From Cynocephalus volans (lineage: Eukaryota > Chordata > Mammalia > Dermoptera > Cynocephalidae), in the NCBI RefSeq assembly GCF_027409185.1, contig NC_084469.1, positions 101,681,835 to 101,745,834 of the forward strand: DNA of 64,000 nucleotides, read 5' to 3'. How positions within the stretch are numbered: position 1 is the first letter of the stretch; every line of letters starts with the position of its first letter. Positions 60,480-64,000 of this stretch are shown piece by piece. The notes below the pieces were generated by a model. That model worked only from the letters and a program-made list of their open reading frames with translations. It did not search any database and had not been told where the DNA came from. Both the position numbers and the translations under genes were made by a program.

Positions 60480-61990
60480 ATGAGATCCTCACAATCCAAA
60501 CCACCACATTCTATGCCTCTGGGCTGTCTCCTGGTCAATTTATCTCTTGGCCTCCAGGGAGATATTAAACCCAAATGCCTCATTTTCTATTGCAACCAGG
60601 TTTGGCCTAAATACAAACTAGACAATGGATCCCAGTGGCCAGAAGATGAAACTCTTGATTTAGATACTCTTAGAGATTTAGACAACTTTTGTCTCCAAAA
60701 AGGCAAAGTTGGAGATATTCCTTATGTTCAAGCCTTCTTCTATCTTCAAACGTGTCCTACTCTCTGTCAAAACTGTCCTATGTCTCAAATTCTCCTAGCT
60801 CATGCCTGACATCCCCTTCCAGACTCGAATCAATCTTTTGATCTGTCAGACCACTCTGCTCCCTGATCACCTCCTTAAGTGCCAGATCCTCCACCAGCCC
60901 CTCCCCCTTTTCCCTCTCTTCCCCACACCTAGTCTTGAGATGCTCATCCTCAGCCACCCAACCCCACCCCTTCTCCCCCTTTGTCAGGTGACAACCACCC
61001 CTCAACTCTGGCTCCTTTATACCTCCTCCATTAAGTGGCTGGGATGGAGGGAATTGTCCGGGTCCATATCCCCTTCTCTCTTTCCAATCTCTCCCAAATC
61101 AGAAAACAACTGGGATCCGTCCAGTCCAACACAGACGCATATCTTAAGGAATTCACATATCTCACCCAGTCTTATGATCTCACCTGGCATGATATTTTTA
61201 TGACTCTCACTGCTACTTTGTCCCCTGAAGACAGGGAGCAGGTCTGGATAACAGCCCAACAGCAGGCAGATGAGGTACATGCTGAAAATAATAGGTGGCC
61301 TGTGGGAGCCATTCCCATCCCTCACACGGACTCAAATTGGTACTATCATGCTGGCCATGGGGATCAGGATCCCAGGAATAACCTGATCACACATTGATTT
61401 ACAGCCTCCAAAAGGCTACTCACAAGTCAGTCAATTATGAAAAACTTAGAGAAATCACACAGAGATCCACCAAAAATCCGAGCGAGTTCCTACCCCACCT
61501 CTCTGAGGCTTTACATAAATACACAAATATAGACCAAAAGTCCCCTGCAGGCATGGCCCTCTTACGCTCTCATTTCATTACCCAATCAACCCCTGATATT
61601 TGAAAAAAGCTTTTAAAAACCTCGAGGATTGTCCAAATATGACCCAATGAGACCTCCTCAACACAGCTTTCAAGGTTTTTAACAACTGGGAGGAGGAGAA
61701 GAAAGATCATTACAAAAGAGATCATGCCAAATGGTGCTCCTGGCTAATGCTGTGCGATGTTCACAAACTCCAAAGCCAGCTGCCTCTAGGGGCAAGCCAC
61801 CTGGGAACTTCTTCAAATGTGGTTAACTGAGCCACTGGGGATGGGACTGTTCTAACCCCTGGCCCTCTCCTGAACCCTGTCCTCGTTGCAAACAGCCAGG
61901 TCACTGGGAGGTTAACCATTCTACTCACCAGAGAGGGAGTGGCCCAGTCCCCAACCTACAGCCTTTGGCCTCATGGCCATCCTTACTGGA
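60480..61990 (+). pseudogene. ERV gag, broken
   Basis: Gammaretrovirus-like Gag spread over three frames. Matrix is 60480-60809 (text 'LIFYCNQVWPKYKLDN', 'IPYVQAFFYL'). Codon 2 is Arg where gammaretroviral Gag has the myristoylated Gly. A proline-rich linker lies at about 60810-61020 in another frame. Capsid is 61035-61397 and 61394-61603, with the major homology region ('NPSEFLPHLSEAL..YTN'). Nucleocapsid zinc-knuckle remains lie at about 61813-61925, where the spacing of the first knuckle is disturbed. Several stops and shifts rule out a functional polyprotein. Confidence 0.85.
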
Positions 61991-62039
61991 ACTTCTTGGA
62001 CTCACCCAAGAGGAGGATTGATGATGCCCAGGGCCTGAA

Positions 62040-62340
62040 GCCCCCACAGAGATCACCACGCATGAGTCCAGGGTAACTCTCCTCATAGCAGGTAAGCTGA
62101 CCTCTTTTTATCTCATTGATACAGGGGCCACTTACTCTACCCTTCCTGAATATGCAGAATCAACAACCCCATCCTCTAACACAATAGTAAGGGTCATGGG
62201 ATCAGAATACTACCCACAGATCACTCAACCCCTTTCCTGCACCCTACATCACACCCAATTCACACACAAATTTTTAATAATTCCTCAATGCCCAGCCCCC
62301 TTACTGGGATGGGACATTCTTTTCAAATTCTAAGCTACTA
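62040..62340 (+). pseudogene. ERV protease region, remnant
   Basis: Translates to an aspartic protease with the active-site text 'LIDTGATYS' near 62110-62136 and 'LLGWDILF' near 62300-62325, where retroviral proteases usually have G-R/A-D. There is no ATG, as expected for a readthrough product. It is followed by a stop. Confidence 0.8.
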
Positions 62341-62459
62341 TTACTCTAAACACTTGAACTCCAGCTACAATACTCCTGTTACAGGCCACACCCAGACCTG
62401 GCTCCTGAGGCTTCCACCTTCCCCTTCCCCTCAGACAAGGTTAATCCCATAGTATGAGA

Positions 62460-63345
62460 CACTTCTTCTCCCTCCATTGCTATGCACCATTCCCCTATCC
62501 TTGTTAAGTTGCAGAACCCCTCTTTGTTCCCTAATGTCCCACAGTACCCCATCACTAACAAACACGTAATAGACTTAAAACCCATTATATACAAACTCCT
62601 TTCTTCTCATCTCTTACAGCCTACCCACTCGCCTTTCAATACACGCATCCTTCCAGTTATAAAGCCTAATGGCTCATACCATTTAGTTCAAGATCTCATG
62701 GCCATTAATGTGGCCATTTTACCCATAACCCCAATAATTTCTAACCCCTATATTCTTCTATCCACAATCCCAACAACAAGATATTCCTTCTCTGTACTTG
62801 ACCTCAAAGATGCCTTATTTCTATCCCTTTACACCCTTTCTTACATAATCTGTTTGCCTTCACTTGGACTGATCCTGATACACGTCATTCCCAACAACTT
62901 ACCTAGATGTACTACCTCAGGGGTTTCAGGATAGCTGCCACTTCTTTGGCCAGGCCTTAACTCAAGACTTATCTAAACTTCCTCCAACCTCTAGCACTTG
63001 AATACAATATACAAATGACCTCCTCCTGTGTAACCCTTCCTATAAGGATTTACAGGCCCACACTGTTGCTCTCCTTAATTTCCTGGCCTCCAGGGGATAT
63101 TGAGTGTCCCCTAGCAAAGCCCAAATTTCTTCTCCTTCAGTCACCTATTTGGGAGTCCACCTCACCCCCAACACCAGAGAAATAATGGTGGATCAGAAGA
63201 GTCTAATTTCTGAACTCCCTACTCCTACCACAATGTGTGAAATTCTTTCTTTCTTGGGACTTGTAGGGTATCTTCGTCTATGGATTCCTAATGTTAACGT
63301 GCTAGCAAAACCACTTTATGAGGCAGCCTAAGGGGATCCTGCCAT
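62460..63345 (+). pseudogene. ERV reverse transcriptase, remnant
   Basis: Readable RT text from 62482 ('HSPFNTRILPVIKPNGSYHL', 'QDLMAIN', 'YSFSVLDLKDALF') to 62934, then other frames. The catalytic box near 63009-63035 reads Y-T-N-D-L-L-L, so the first Asp of the usual Y-x-D-D is Asn. A stop lies just upstream of it. The thumb-like 63104-63331 frame has 'VTYLGVHLTPNTREI'. It is not functional. Confidence 0.85.
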
Positions 63346-64000
63346 GCCCTTAGATCCCACAAAGCCCATTCATGCTCCCTTCCGGTGATAAAAACCCCAG
63401 CTTTATCCCTCCCAGACCCATTTCATCCTTTTATCCTATACATCTCTGAAACCCAAGGATTGGCAGTCAGGGTTTTGGGATAAGAAGCAGGAGATATTTT
63501 CTCCCCTGTTGCATACCTTTCTAAACAACTAGACACCACAGCCCAGGGATGGGCTCCCTGTTTATGGGCCTTGGCAGCAGCTACCCTTTTAGCACAAGAA
63601 AGCTCTAAACTAATTTTGGACAATAAACAGTCATTTGTTCTCCCCATCATCTTCAAGACCTTTCCAGCCATAAGGCCAAGTCAATTCTCTCCCCTTCCAG
63701 CCTACGACTTATCCATCTTACCTTCATTGAGAATTCCCATTGCTCCTTTAGACCTGGCTGTCCCTGAAATCCAGCCATTCTCATCCCAAAATACTCACAA
63801 CCCTTAGAACCTAATTGCAGGGAGGCTTTAGACCTCTTTCTCAATCCCTTTCCATACATCTCCCTGCATCCCATTATACAGCCCCAACATACATGGTTCA
63901 TAGATGGGAGCGCCACCTCCATGCCTGCCCCCTGGGTGGTTATGCCATATGTGTAAATATAACACAAACTATTGAGGCTGCACCCAACAAACCCACTTTC
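63346..64000 (+). pseudogene. ERV connection and RNase H region, cut by window end
   Basis: Frame text such as 'ISETQGLAV', 'VAYLSKQLD' and 'GWAPCLWALAAATLL' (63440-63600) is the tether region. 'WFIDGSATS' near 63896-63922 is the start of RNase H with its first Asp. Stops interrupt it. Integrase and env would follow outside the window. Confidence 0.8.

Overview
The window is nuclear DNA of a placental mammal. It holds single-exon olfactory receptor (OR) genes in a dense mix of LINE-1 copies, tRNA-derived SINEs, hAT and mariner remnants and endogenous retroviruses. The SINEs derive from a tRNA-Ile-like sequence, and one is a head-to-tail dimer. From memory this fits the CYN SINEs of colugos (Dermoptera) best; horseshoe bats are an alternative. 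The OR genes belong to family 7 (7A/7C/7G-like), whose human members cluster on chromosome 19p13.

Layout. The window is built from tandem copies of one unit: a long 5' flank, one OR coding exon and a 3' flank. Unit 1 (1 to about 6437) carries the only fully intact receptor (2328-3266). Unit 2 (about 12035-25190) carries an OR pseudogene (23393-24326). Unit 3 (about 32250-37610) carries a full-length OR frame whose ATG has become GTA (35805-36743). Unit 4 (about 37620-54170) carries an OR pseudogene without ATG and with a frameshift (47411-48347). A fifth, more diverged unit seems to begin near 58680; its OR, if any, lies past the window or was displaced by the provirus.

Between and inside the units lie five L1 copies of one recent lineage. 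L1-A (6438 to about 12015, minus) sits where unit 1 meets unit 2. L1-B (12403-19477, minus) is full length and carries non-L1 DNA at both ends inside one target-site duplication. L1-C (about 22208-22668, plus) is 5'-truncated. L1-F (39384-46193, plus) is full length with both ORFs open. L1-E (49304-51904) is a twin-primed copy with an inverted 5' segment. Older L1M fragments, a degraded ERV RNase H/integrase piece (26.4-28.2 kb, minus), a minisatellite of about 46 bp period (28.46-29.0 kb), MER20 and MER5A remnants and an LTR-like repeat fill much of the rest. From about 59740 to the end lies the 5' part of a class I provirus (LTR, tRNA-Phe-type primer site, gag, pro, pol to RNase H), broken by many stops and frameshifts.

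Because the units are paralogous, several insertions have their empty site in the same window (L1-F, L1-E, L1-B and a mariner MITE). They can therefore be defined to the base and placed after the duplications. No prokaryotic system, CRISPR array, rRNA or functional tRNA gene was seen.
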